Positions 35,098 to 44,301 of a stretch of 53,734 nt of DNA are shown here, piece by piece. The notes under the pieces were generated by a model. That model worked only from the letters and a program-made list of their open reading frames with translations. It was not told the DNA's origin and ran no database searches. The DNA comes from Caldilineaceae bacterium (GTDB lineage: Bacteria; Chloroflexota; Anaerolineae; Caldilineales; Caldilineaceae), in NCBI GenBank assembly GCA_022824025.1, contig JAJEBF010000046.1, positions 1 through 53,734 on the forward strand, read 5' to 3'. Each line of letters starts with the position of its first letter. The stretch's first letter is position 1. The position numbers and the translations under genes are program-made.

Positions 35098-36876
35098 ATG
35101 AAGTCCAGGTTTATATTTTTCATTTTGATCGCGGCTCTCGCGATCTCAGCCTGCGCCGCGCCTGCCGCACCTGCGGGAGAAGCGGCATCTGAAGCAACGG
35201 AGATGCAGGAGGCTGAGGCAACGACAAGCGGAGAGATCGCCCGTGAAAATACATTGATCATTGGATTTGAGGGCGGCCCCCACGCCGCGCCTGAACAGAA
35301 TGGTCTGAATCCGGGCGCGACCAATTCACAGGGACACCACCAGGTCATGATCGAGTCCCTGTACTACCTGAACTACCAGACAGGTGAACTGATTCCCTGG
35401 CTGGCGTCGGGCCCTGCCGAGTGGAACGACGAGTTCACTGAGGTGACGATCCCGCTGCGTGAGGGCATCACCTGGAGCGACGGCGAAGCGTTTACCGCCG
35501 ATGACATTGTATTTACGATCAACATGCTCAAGGAAAACCCCACGCTGATATTCGCCAGTCGGGTCGTTGACGTAGACGACGTTGTGGCAGTCGATGACCA
35601 GACCGTCAGGATTTCGCTCCTGAACCCTGACCCGCGTTTCATCATCAACGCTTTTGGTGTCCGCATTTGGGGCGCCGTAAGGATCGTGCCGGAACACATT
35701 TGGGCCGACCAAGACCCCAACACGTTCGGCAACTTCGATCTGGAACAAGGTTGGCCTGTCTGGACAGGGCCGTACAAGCTTGTCAAGGCTACCTCGACCG
35801 AGTTTGTATTTGACCGACGCGATGACTGGTGGGGAGCGGAGACCGGGTTCCAGGAACTGCCCAAGCCTGAGCGAATCATCTTTGTCGAAGCCGGGCCGGA
35901 CGAGCGCAAGGCAGCCGCGCTGGTGGCCAATGAAGTCGATGGCCAGCCAAGCCTCAGAATAGACACGTTCATCGATGTCCGCAGCAGGAATCCCAATGCC
36001 ATTGGATGGACCGAGAACGAGCCCCATGCCTGGATCGATCCCTGCCCCGGAATGTTGGGCTTCAATACTCGAGTCGAACCTTGGGATGACCCGGACATGC
36101 GCTGGGCGATCGCGTACGCCATTCCCAACCAACGCATTGGTGACGCCCTGACAGGCGGTTTCGGCCAGGTTTCGCCTTACAACTTCCCGGACTATCCGGC
36201 CGTTCAGTCGTGGCTGTCAGAGAATCAGGACCTGCTTGATCAGTACAATTCGACCGTTCACGATCCGGAGCGAGCTAAGGAGATTTTCGAAAGCAAGGGC
36301 TATGTGATGGGGTCCAATGGCGTCTATGAAAAGGATGGCGAACCGCTACAGGTCGACATCCTGTTCAAGACTGAAGAACCGATCCTACCGCAAGTTCTGG
36401 TTTCTGCCTTCCAGGAGGTTGGCATCGACGCTGCGCCGCGTGCGCTGGCAGGCGCCACCTATCACGACGCACGGATGACGGCCGACTTCCAGATTGAGAC
36501 GCATCATGTGGCCTGCGGCAGTGTGGTAGAGCCCTTTGACGAGTTGAACCTGTTTCACAGCCGATGGGTGAAGCCTATGGGCGAACGCCATTCCCAGAAT
36601 CACTGGGGCTGGGCGAATGCCGAGTATGACCAGATCGTCGACGAAATGCAGGTCGTGGCGCCCGGTTCCGAAAGACAGCATGAGTTGTTCCGCCTAGCCC
36701 TTGAAATCCGCCTGCAGGAACTGCCGATCATCTCGCTGACGCAACAGAGAAGAGTGGTGCCCTACACGACCACCTATTGGACAAACTGGCCGACCGAAGC
36801 GAACGACTACCACCACCCGCCAAACTGGTGGCAGAACTTCCTGATGCTTGTGATGGAGATCGAACAGGCTGGCTAG
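35098..36876 (+). CDS. Dpp/Opp-type ABC transporter substrate-binding lipoprotein
   Basis: A 592-residue family 5 solute-binding protein. The signal peptide MKSRFIFFILIAALAIS ends at a lipobox SAC, followed by an Ala/Glu-rich linker. Family landmarks are LREGITWSDGEAFTADDIVF and RWAIAYAIPNQRIGDAL. It captures peptides, or in many environmental bacteria oligosaccharides or opines, outside the cell. The ATG at 35098 is chosen because AAGGAG lies 7 bases upstream; the frame extends to 35026 but would precede the signal peptide. It is the first gene of a five-gene operon with two permeases and two ATPases, with a terminator hairpin directly after it. Confidence 0.94.
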   Translation: MKSRFIFFILIAALAISACAAPAAPAGEAASEATEMQEAEATTSGEIARENTLIIGFEGGPHAAPEQNGLNPGATNSQGHHQVMIESLYYLNYQTGELIPWLASGPAEWNDEFTEVTIPLREGITWSDGEAFTADDIVFTINMLKENPTLIFASRVVDVDDVVAVDDQTVRISLLNPDPRFIINAFGVRIWGAVRIVPEHIWADQDPNTFGNFDLEQGWPVWTGPYKLVKATSTEFVFDRRDDWWGAETGFQELPKPERIIFVEAGPDERKAAALVANEVDGQPSLRIDTFIDVRSRNPNAIGWTENEPHAWIDPCPGMLGFNTRVEPWDDPDMRWAIAYAIPNQRIGDALTGGFGQVSPYNFPDYPAVQSWLSENQDLLDQYNSTVHDPERAKEIFESKGYVMGSNGVYEKDGEPLQVDILFKTEEPILPQVLVSAFQEVGIDAAPRALAGATYHDARMTADFQIETHHVACGSVVEPFDELNLFHSRWVKPMGERHSQNHWGWANAEYDQIVDEMQVVAPGSERQHELFRLALEIRLQELPIISLTQQRRVVPYTTTYWTNWPTEANDYHHPPNWWQNFLMLVMEIEQAG

Positions 36877-36903
36877 ATTGCGCCTAACGATTGACGCTTT
36901 CAT

Positions 36904-36931
36904 GTTGGAGAGGGCCTGCGCCCTCTCCAAC
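36904..36931 (+). terminator. Intra-operon terminator after the binding-protein gene
   Basis: A perfect 12 bp stem GTTGGAGAGGGC / GCCCTCTCCAAC with a 4-base loop, followed by GTCTTTTCCCTTT. Placed between the binding protein and the first permease, it would end most transcripts and so raise the binding-protein to permease ratio. Confidence 0.85.
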
Positions 36932-37017
36932 GTCTTTTCCCTTTGAACCACACACCATTCCCCAAGCGGGCAAGTCTTGACGACACTTTCACCGCCTCCT
37001 GCAAGTGACGAGCGAAC

Positions 37018-38025
37018 ATGAGCCTAACCTACATTTTGAGGCGCCTCGGCATCTTCTTCCTGATTCTCTGGGTCGCTTCGACGCTTAACTTCGTCATTCC
37101 CCGATTGGCGCCTGGAGACCCAATTGCGGCGCTGATTGGGGAGATGGAAGAGCAGGGGGCAACTGTAGAAAACAGCGCGGAACTGATCAATTTGTTTCGC
37201 GAACGATTTGGCCTGGATGACCCGCTTCCCATTCAGTATCTGAAATACATGGCTGCGCTTGCCCGATTTGATCTTGGTTACTCCATTCGCTTTTTCCCCG
37301 CCACAGTTTCGCAGATTGTTGCCGCGGCCTTGCCATATACCATTGGCCTGTTGACGGCTACCTCACTGATCACTTTCGTACTTGGAATCCTGGCCGGGGC
37401 TTTGCTGGTCTGGCACTCCACACCCCAATTCGGCAGAGCGGTTATCACCTTCTTCATGATGCTTGCCCCCATCCCGTACTATCTTCTGGCCATTATTTTT
37501 GTTTCGGTCCTGGCTTTCTCATTGGGCTGGTTTCCCTACAGCGGCGTCGTCTCTGTGGGCCGTTTGGCAGAAGAAGGCTTTGACTTTGGATACATCGTGG
37601 ACCTGGTATACCACTCTCTCCTACCCGCTTTTTCAATCATTATCGCCGGCGTTGGAGGATGGGTCTTGGGGATGCGAGGGATGATGGTCACAGTGTTGGG
37701 CGAGGACTATCTGACGCTGGCCGAAGCAAAGGGGTTGAAGGATAGACGCATTTTCCTGCGCTACGCGATGCGCAATGCCATTTTGCCTCAGTTCACGGCA
37801 CTGGCCATCACCCTGGGCTATGTTGTCTCAGGCGCCACAATAGTCGAGCTTATCTTTTCCTATCCGGGGATGGGACTGCGCCTATTTGAGGCCATCAATA
37901 GTAACGACTTCCCTGTCATTCAGGGAATCACTTTTTTTCTTGTCGTTTCCATTGCCGTGGCCATCTTGATCATCGATTTGATTTACCCCTGGCTCGACCC
38001 GCGTATCACATATTCGAGAAAGTGA
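37018..38025 (+). CDS. Dpp/Opp-type ABC transporter permease (DppB type)
   Basis: A 335-residue inner-membrane permease with six predicted helices. It begins MSLTYILRRLGIFFLIL, has the large extracytoplasmic segment after helix 1 usual for DppB, and the EAA loop EDYLTLAEAKGLKDRRIF before AMRNAILP. It ends with the conserved YPWLDPRITY. It forms the channel with the next gene, which begins 19 bases later. Confidence 0.94.
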   Translation: MSLTYILRRLGIFFLILWVASTLNFVIPRLAPGDPIAALIGEMEEQGATVENSAELINLFRERFGLDDPLPIQYLKYMAALARFDLGYSIRFFPATVSQIVAAALPYTIGLLTATSLITFVLGILAGALLVWHSTPQFGRAVITFFMMLAPIPYYLLAIIFVSVLAFSLGWFPYSGVVSVGRLAEEGFDFGYIVDLVYHSLLPAFSIIIAGVGGWVLGMRGMMVTVLGEDYLTLAEAKGLKDRRIFLRYAMRNAILPQFTALAITLGYVVSGATIVELIFSYPGMGLRLFEAINSNDFPVIQGITFFLVVSIAVAILIIDLIYPWLDPRITYSRK

Positions 38026-38044
38026 ACTTCCGGGACAATCAGCT

Positions 38045-38968
38045 ATGACAACCGCATTCATGCCGGAGACGGGACCGGAAACAGCCCCCGCAGAAGAGTC
38101 TTCCATTGGAACGCGCGGCTTGAGAGCCAGCGTGCGCTATTGGCTGGGAAACTGGAAGCTTTCACTCGGGCTGGCAATGATTATTGGCCTAACCGGTTTC
38201 AGCATTTTTGGCTCTTACATTGTCGATTTTGACCTGACCAAAGTCGCCGCGGGCGACTTCAATGCCCGGCCCTCAGAGAAATACCTGTTGGGAACAGACA
38301 ACGTTGGGCGAGATGTATGGGCTTTGATCATACATGGCATACATCCTTCACTTAAGGTTGGTTTGATTGCTGGTGTGCTGGGAACCGCGGTCGGTGTCGT
38401 GCTTGGTGTTGTGGGAGGCTACTACGGAGGAAGTACTGACGCCGTCATCAGCACGATGGCCGATATTTTCCTGACCATTCCTTCGCTCCTTATTTTGGTC
38501 GTGTTGGCCTCTTACATTCGTACGACAACGCTGGAGTTCACGGCGCTGGTGATCGCCATCTTTGCCTGGGCAGGTCCGACCCGGCTGATTCGTTCCCAAA
38601 CTCTAAGCCTGAGAGAGAGGGCGTTTGTGCCGCTGGCAAAGCTGTCTGGGCAGAGCGACTTTGAAATCGCGATCAAGCAGATCCTGCCCAACCTGCTGCC
38701 CTACATTATGGCGGGTTTTGTCGGCGCGGTTTCTGGCGCGATTCTGGCCCTGGTTGGCATCCAGATCCTGGGGTTAGGCCCTCTGTTTACCCCCAATCTG
38801 GGAATGATATTACAGGCTGCCTACGAAGGCGCGGCGATCTTTCGCGGTATGTGGTGGTGGTGGGTGCCCCCGACGGCCGCCCTAATGATCATCTTCATCA
38901 GCCTGTTTCTCATCAGCCTTGCACTCGACGAACTGGCCAACCCACGTCTGCGTGAGCGGGCCAAGTGA
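38045..38968 (+). CDS. Dpp/Opp-type ABC transporter permease (DppC type)
   Basis: A 307-residue permease. It has an N-terminal hydrophilic tail, a first helix near residue 40, then YLLGTDNVGRDVWALIIHG, the conserved DppC entry to the core domain, and an EAA loop RERAFVPLAKLSGQSDFEIA. The stop is 7 bases before the next gene's ATG. It pairs with the DppB-type permease. Confidence 0.94.
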   Translation: MTTAFMPETGPETAPAEESSIGTRGLRASVRYWLGNWKLSLGLAMIIGLTGFSIFGSYIVDFDLTKVAAGDFNARPSEKYLLGTDNVGRDVWALIIHGIHPSLKVGLIAGVLGTAVGVVLGVVGGYYGGSTDAVISTMADIFLTIPSLLILVVLASYIRTTTLEFTALVIAIFAWAGPTRLIRSQTLSLRERAFVPLAKLSGQSDFEIAIKQILPNLLPYIMAGFVGAVSGAILALVGIQILGLGPLFTPNLGMILQAAYEGAAIFRGMWWWWVPPTAALMIIFISLFLISLALDELANPRLRERAK

Positions 38969-38975
38969 GCGTGCC

Positions 38976-40052
38976 ATGACAGTTGCCATCGAAAGCGCTC
39001 CGCTGCTCCAAATCGAAAATCTGCGCGTCTACTATTGGACCCAGGCGGGCCCGGTCAAGGCGGTCGACGACATCAGTTTCACCATTAACCCAAAGGAGAG
39101 ATTTGGCTTTATTGGTGAGAGCGGCTGTGGCAAGACAACGACCATCATGGCCATCCTGCGACTCATCAAACGGCCAGGTCGGATCGAGGGAGGGAAAATC
39201 CTGCTTAAGGGAAGCGATATTCTGACCCTCAGCGACGAGGAGATGCGGCAGTCGCGGTGGAGCAGGATTTCTCTGATACCCCAAGGCGCGATGAATTCCT
39301 TAAACCCTGTGATGCGCGTACAGGATCAGATTGCCGACGCAATTGTTACGCATAGGGGCGCAGTGCCGATTCGGGAACTGCGGGAGAGAATTGGCGATCT
39401 GCTAGAGACTGTGCAATTGTCGGCCGAAGTGGCCGACATGTATCCCCATGAACTGAGCGGGGGTATGAAGCAACGGGTCTGCATTGCCATGGCCACTGCA
39501 CTGGAGCCTGAACTGATCATCGCGGATGAACCGACAAGCGCGTTGGACGTTGTTGTTCAGAAAGCTGTGATGGAAACACTGATTGGCGTGCAAGAGCGCT
39601 TGAACGCTTCGATGATTTTGATTGGACACGACATGGGAATGACCGCCCAGGTCGCCGACCGGGTGGGCGTGATGTATGCGGGCAAGTTGGTTGAAGTGGC
39701 TGGTACAAGAGAGCTGTTTCGACAGCCGCAACATCCCTATTCACAGGCGCTCATCTCCTCGTTGCCCTCAATACGGGAGAAGAAGCGCGGCGGCGGGATT
39801 CCGGGCCTGCCGCCTTTCCTGCTCAATCCGCCGCAAAACTGTCTCTTTCATCCTCGATGTCCGCACGCCGTTGCATTTTGCCAGGAAACGCCGCCCCCAA
39901 TGCATCGAATCCGCACGAGCCATATGGCTGCGTGCCACCTGCTGAGCGCCCCTGAGCAGTTCGACTCGGCAGGGGAATCAGATGGCGGCGTCTTGGGCGC
40001 GACGAAGGCTGCGGCAGGGGCTGAAGCCCCATCAGGACATCAAACGAGGTAA
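38976..40052 (+). CDS. Dpp/Opp-type ABC transporter ATPase (DppD/OppD)
   Basis: A 358-residue ATPase. Walker A G47-E-S-G-C-G-K53-T-T, signature LSGGMKQRVCIAMA, Walker B LIIADEPTSALD, and the C-terminal oligopeptide/dipeptide domain with Cys in NCLFHPRCPHAVAFC. I use the ATG at 38976; an open stretch back to 38919 lies inside the permease gene. The last 30 residues after the conserved end are not family sequence and include a palindrome (40017-40030), so the C-terminus appears extended by a repeat. Energises import together with the next gene. Confidence 0.93.
   Translation: MTVAIESAPLLQIENLRVYYWTQAGPVKAVDDISFTINPKERFGFIGESGCGKTTTIMAILRLIKRPGRIEGGKILLKGSDILTLSDEEMRQSRWSRISLIPQGAMNSLNPVMRVQDQIADAIVTHRGAVPIRELRERIGDLLETVQLSAEVADMYPHELSGGMKQRVCIAMATALEPELIIADEPTSALDVVVQKAVMETLIGVQERLNASMILIGHDMGMTAQVADRVGVMYAGKLVEVAGTRELFRQPQHPYSQALISSLPSIREKKRGGGIPGLPPFLLNPPQNCLFHPRCPHAVAFCQETPPPMHRIRTSHMAACHLLSAPEQFDSAGESDGGVLGATKAAAGAEAPSGHQTR
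40017..40030. repeat. Small palindrome in the 3' end of the OppD-type gene
   Basis: GGGGCT (40017-40022) and AGCCCC (40025-40030) form a 6 bp stem with a 2-base loop. GGGGCTGAAGCCCC is a frequent dispersed palindrome in some bacterial genomes. It lies inside the non-conserved C-terminal tail of the ATPase. Confidence 0.5.
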
Positions 40053-40057
40053 CGTTC

Positions 40058-41029
40058 ATGGCTCCCCCATTGCTTGAGATTCGCGATCTGACAAAGCGGT
40101 ATGGAGGGGGACTGTTTCGACAGCCTTCACCACCGGCCTTGGAGAACTTTTCGCTCAGATTTGTGGAGGGCGAAGCGAAAATCACGACCATCGCGGGCGA
40201 AAGCGGCAGCGGAAAGACTACGCTGGCGAACCTTTCTCTGGACTTTATCCACCCTTCTTCGGGTCAGATTCTATACAGAGGGCAGGACATTTCTGAAATG
40301 TCACGCCGGGAGCGTTTCGTTTTCCGGCGGGAGGTTCAGGCGATCTTTCAGGATCCCTTTGGAACGTACAACCCATTTTACAAGGTGGACGCCGTGTTCA
40401 ACACGGTGATCCAGAAATTCAAACTTACCAACGAACGATCGGAAAGACGAAGGCTCACTGAGGAAGCGATGGAGGTGGTGGGACTGCGCCCCAACGAAAT
40501 TTTGGGAAAGTACCCGCATGAACTCAGCGGGGGGCAGCGTCAGAGAATCATGGTCGCGCGCGCCTTTCTTCTGAAGCCGCGCATCATTGTGGCAGATGAA
40601 CCGGTTTCAATGATTGATGCCTCGCTGCAGATGCGCATCCTTGAGATCTTCCGCAATCTGAAAGAAGAGTACGGCATTTCCTTTTTGTACATCACCCACG
40701 ACCTATCGACCGCCTATCAAATTAGTGATGACATTTACATACTTTACGGCGGCTCCGTAATGGAGAATGGCGACATTGAGGGCGTCATTCAAAATCCTCA
40801 CCACCCGTACACACAGTTGCTTGTAGGTTCAATCACTTTGCCGGATCCTGATGTTCGATGGGAAGGGCGCAGCTCTTCCGCCGCTTCTGAGGACACTGCC
40901 GCGATCAATCTGAACGGCTGCAAATTCTATCATCGCTGCCCCCACGCCATGGAACGATGCGCATCCGGCACGCCGCAAGATTACAGTGTGACACCCAGTC
41001 AAACGGCCTCGTGCTTTCTCTTTGAATAG
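40058..41029 (+). CDS. Dpp/Opp-type ABC transporter ATPase (DppF/OppF)
   Basis: A 323-residue ATPase. Walker A G47-E-S-G-S-G-K53-T-T, signature LSGGQRQRIMVARA, Walker B IIVADEPVSMID (Met replaces the usual Ser-Ala context), and the C-terminal Cys-containing segment NGCKFYHRCPHAMERC. The start follows GAGGTAACG, 5 bases after the OppD-type stop, which completes the importer operon 35098-41029. It lacks the long N-terminal tail seen in some relatives. Confidence 0.93.
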   Translation: MAPPLLEIRDLTKRYGGGLFRQPSPPALENFSLRFVEGEAKITTIAGESGSGKTTLANLSLDFIHPSSGQILYRGQDISEMSRRERFVFRREVQAIFQDPFGTYNPFYKVDAVFNTVIQKFKLTNERSERRRLTEEAMEVVGLRPNEILGKYPHELSGGQRQRIMVARAFLLKPRIIVADEPVSMIDASLQMRILEIFRNLKEEYGISFLYITHDLSTAYQISDDIYILYGGSVMENGDIEGVIQNPHHPYTQLLVGSITLPDPDVRWEGRSSSAASEDTAAINLNGCKFYHRCPHAMERCASGTPQDYSVTPSQTASCFLFE

Positions 41030-41123
41030 ATTCCTCTCCTGTGTAAGACGCCCCATCCTGCCGAAACAATTGCGAAACAGCAGTGACCGCCCTGCACACG
41101 TCCGGAATGTAGCAGGCCCCACG

Positions 41124-41882
41124 TCAAGGTTTGAGGGCAAAGGTCGCCTTCAGCATGATCGCGACTTCCACTTCTGAAGGTGAATTCTCCAGTGAACTGG
41201 CGCTTCCCATCAGGTAGTAGCCGCCTGTCGCTGTCTGCCCTGCATGGGCGATGCAGCCGCCCGCCGGCCGGATCGCGCCGACTGGCGAGACGTCTTCCGA
41301 CACCGTGATAACGCGTCCCAGCGACATATCCAGGAGACTAGCCATCCTCGACGCACGCTGACGCGCGTCGTCGAGGGCGGCGCGCATTGCCTCCAGCTCG
41401 AGGGCGGGGCAGTCCTCAACGCGGAAGATCATGTTCGCGCCTTGTATTGTTGGGCCGCGCCTCCCCTCCATCTCGTCCACGAGGTCCTGCATCAGAGAAA
41501 GCAACCGGTCCAGTTCGTCAAAGGAGAAGGCTACTTCACCCGCAAAACTTGAAGGGCCGTAGGCATAGTTTCGACTCAGATAGTTTATTTCAATGGTATC
41601 GACATCAATGCCCTGTTCAGCCAAAAAATCACCCACTTCGTCAAGATCGGCCGGCTCGACAAAGGACAACTCCGGGCCCCCGGGTCCATATGTAGGTTGC
41701 TCGCCAATATACAGATTCACGCTGACGCTGTCAGGAGCGGCCGACGCTGTGCCATAGCCCAATACGGTGATACTCATTGGAGGGTCGGGCGAATCGGCTT
41801 GGTTAGTCGGAGCGCCCAGAGTGGTCGAAGGGACGGAAAGAAGGAGCGCAAACAACAGGAGGGTGGGGAGGAACCTTTTCAT
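41124..41882 (-). CDS. SIMPL domain (DUF541) protein, exported
   Basis: A 252-residue protein with a clear Sec signal peptide MKRFLPTLLLFALLLSVPS. The SIMPL domain follows: ITVLGYGTASAAPDSVSVNLYI near residue 40, then repeated short strands and a VEVAIMLKATFAL end. Members are cell-envelope proteins of uncertain role, some linked to oxidative stress. It is convergent with the importer operon and separated from it by about 95 bases without a clear terminator. Confidence 0.88.
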   Translation of the reverse strand: MKRFLPTLLLFALLLSVPSTTLGAPTNQADSPDPPMSITVLGYGTASAAPDSVSVNLYIGEQPTYGPGGPELSFVEPADLDEVGDFLAEQGIDVDTIEINYLSRNYAYGPSSFAGEVAFSFDELDRLLSLMQDLVDEMEGRRGPTIQGANMIFRVEDCPALELEAMRAALDDARQRASRMASLLDMSLGRVITVSEDVSPVGAIRPAGGCIAHAGQTATGGYYLMGSASSLENSPSEVEVAIMLKATFALKP

Positions 41883-42455
41883 CCTACATTCCTTTCCAAA
41901 ATTCTTTCATCGTTGAACGAAAAGTGCAGTCATTACACCGGTACGAAAGGATAGTATCGCGACTGAGAAGTCGAAATGAAATTGGTCAGCGAAATTGCAT
42001 GATCAGGCAGATATAAATCTTCCCTTCCTGCAAGGGGTTTCATCGGGGAGGGAAGTGTTCAAACGTACTATTATATTTCTTTGCCTTGCCCGTGTAACAC
42101 CAGACTTTCGAGGGGAAAACTGTTTCCAGAGGGAGAGCGGTGGCCTGGGATCGCAGACTTACTGGCAAAAAGAGGTGCAACAGTGTGAATTTAACCTATT
42201 CGCGTGAAACTGGCAAATGCGTTTCCTGGGTCAGAAGTGGGAGAAATCTTCTCCGCAGTGTGTCGTTGTCGGCTTCGGTTGGGCCACCAATGATCTTGTT
42301 ATTCAAGCATTGGTTGCGATTGACGTTATGCCTTCCCAGAGATGTGGGAAGTGACTCTTTGGGGTGCAGTCCAGGTCGGGGGCAGAAGTGGTCATATGGG
42401 TATATCGTGCCGGGGCCGGTTGCAATTGTCCTGCGACCCTTAATTGGGAGGCACT

Positions 42456-42584
42456 GGGCAGGCACGAGGCCTGCCCCCACGGTAGTGGCGCGAGGGTTGG
42501 AACACAGGTGGCTGTCTCAACAGTTCCAATTGTCCGCGATGATCAGGCTCGCGATGGGGGACGTTGCGGGGGGAATCCCCCCGC
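42456..42584. repeat. Two GC palindromes in a 1 kb non-coding region
   Basis: GGGCAGGC (42456-42463) pairs with GCCTGCCC (42469-42476), and GCGGGGGG (42566-42573) pairs with CCCCCCGC (42577-42584). Both look like REP-type dispersed palindromes. The whole stretch 41883-42897 has no protein I can support; open frames in it are composition artefacts. Its right end holds the promoter of the glycan locus. Confidence 0.6.
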
Positions 42585-42741
42585 ACAAGGGAAGGCCGAA
42601 GGCCCGATCGCCCAACTACAGTGGTCAGAGGGGACAGCGTTTGGCCTGATCAGGGATGCGAATCGGCTTGAGCCTGGTCGTTTCCGGACATGCACAAAAG
42701 TTCACCCCTTTTTTGGGGATGCACCCTTTCTTTTTCATCGC

Positions 42742-42770
42742 TTGACACAGGGTTGGCACCCTACTATGAT
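42742..42770 (+). promoter_or_regulatory. Near-consensus promoter of the glycan locus with spacer operator
   Basis: TTGACA (42742-42747), a 17-base spacer and TATGAT (42765-42770) match sigma-70 consensus closely. The spacer contains the inverted repeat AGGGT-TGGC-ACCCT (42749-42762), a position where a repressor would block RNA polymerase. Transcription would start near 42777, about 120 bases before the binding-protein start. No regulator gene is nearby. Confidence 0.75.
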
Positions 42771-42897
42771 CAGGAGGACTCTCCCCAGAAGTACGCTATC
42801 GTGCAGCCCGTATTCTTCGCAACGGCCTACTTAACGCGTTTCCTGCAGTCAATCGAATCACTGTCGCCTTTGTTTAGTAACTAAGGAGATTGGAGCC

Positions 42898-44235
42898 ATG
42901 ACAGAATCAAAGCTGACCCGACGTCAATTCCTGCGATTATCGGCCGCGGGAGCTGCCGGAACCGCGGTGCTTGCGTGCGTGCCCGCAGCGGCGCCGAGCG
43001 CAGCGGACTCGATGGCCGAAGAAAGTTCCCCTGACGAAGCCCCAACGGAGGTACAGTTCGTCAATATCTGGACTGCAAACGATACACCCTTCATCATTGA
43101 GTTGTTGGATGAATGGGACGAGACACACCCTGAGTATGAACTGACGTTGATTCAGACAACGAATAGTGAGTCGACCCAGAAACTGCAAACGCTGGTATCG
43201 GCGGGGACGCCGCCGGACTGCGGCTTCTGGGCCCCGAATGCTTTCATCGCCCTTGCACCGGCCGGTGCTTTTCTAGCCCTGGACAGTTACATTGAGCGGG
43301 ACGCTGCAACTGTTCAAATAGACGACTTCCCTGACCTGTCTATAAATGGGGCGTCGGTCGACGGCGTCATTTACGGGATTCCCTGGTCGATAAACATTCA
43401 GGCTTTTGTTTCAGTGCCCGTTCTGTACGACGAGGCAGGCGTCCCGCATCCGGACTGGAATACGTGGACTTGGCAGGACTTTGGCGCGACGGCGCCTCTG
43501 ATTGCGACGGGGGAATTCGCTGACAAGAAGGTAGCCCTGGCCAATCAGCAACGATATTTCGTGTTCATGTGGGCGTGGGGCGGCGACGTTCTGGACGAAG
43601 ACAACGACCAGCAGCCAATCCTCGACTCGGACACCAACCTAGAAGCGCTTACGTTCTTGAAGAGCCTCTATGAGGCTGATGTCGTGTTGACTGGCGAATA
43701 CGGCGAGGCTTTTGGCGGGCTGCGCCCAATGCTGGCTTCTGGCCGAATTGCACACGCGATCCACGGCATCGGAACCTGGAACTTCATGATGCGAGAATCG
43801 GTCGTGGATTGGGATTTCTGGCACGTGCCGGCTGGTCCTGCGGGTCGCGCGGCGGAAGTGATTCCTGTTTCGTTCCAGGTAGTGAACGGAAGCGAAAACC
43901 CTGATGGGGGTTGGGACCTGGTAAGCTGGATAACCGATCCTTCCTATGCTGGGCGGATTTTCGCAGAGAACTTACAGTCGCCGGCCCGCTACAGCCTGCG
44001 CGAGAACTTCGTGGAAGCGGCCTTGGTGCTTGCTCCTCATGCGACCATTCTTCCCACCCTGATCGACTACGGTCATGTCCGCCCGGATCTACGGTTACCA
44101 TTTGGCGGAGAAATTGGCAGGGCAGTCAGTTCGGAGTTGTTCCAGCCGGCTGTGGAGAACAGCGACCGGACAATTGAAGAAGGGATTGAGATCGCCCAAC
44201 AGAAGCTTGAAGAGATATTCGCCGAGAGGAGTTAA
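42898..44235 (+). CDS. Sugar ABC transporter substrate-binding lipoprotein
   Basis: A 445-residue family 1 solute-binding protein. The N-terminus MTESKLTRRQFLRLS has a twin-arginine motif followed by a hydrophobic Ala-rich stretch and a lipobox VLAC, so a Tat-exported lipoprotein is likely. The body has VQFVNIWTANDTPF, DSYIERDAA, GIPWSINIQA and a GTWNFMM segment, typical of oligosaccharide binding proteins. AAGGAG lies 11 bases before the ATG. It heads the locus that continues with a sulfatase, two permeases and glycan enzymes; the sulfatase suggests a sulfated ligand. Confidence 0.93.
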   Translation: MTESKLTRRQFLRLSAAGAAGTAVLACVPAAAPSAADSMAEESSPDEAPTEVQFVNIWTANDTPFIIELLDEWDETHPEYELTLIQTTNSESTQKLQTLVSAGTPPDCGFWAPNAFIALAPAGAFLALDSYIERDAATVQIDDFPDLSINGASVDGVIYGIPWSINIQAFVSVPVLYDEAGVPHPDWNTWTWQDFGATAPLIATGEFADKKVALANQQRYFVFMWAWGGDVLDEDNDQQPILDSDTNLEALTFLKSLYEADVVLTGEYGEAFGGLRPMLASGRIAHAIHGIGTWNFMMRESVVDWDFWHVPAGPAGRAAEVIPVSFQVVNGSENPDGGWDLVSWITDPSYAGRIFAENLQSPARYSLRENFVEAALVLAPHATILPTLIDYGHVRPDLRLPFGGEIGRAVSSELFQPAVENSDRTIEEGIEIAQQKLEEIFAERS

Positions 44236-44301
44236 GCGGTCACTTACTCCAAGCGAGACGTTGGCCATGACGTTGGGTGGGGTTGAACGGAACCAAGAGT
44301 C

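Noticed and set aside
42140..42834. Overlapping plus-strand frames of 156-169 residues in the 1 kb gap
   Set aside because: Composition-driven frames across REP-like palindromes with no domain; the right part holds a promoter.
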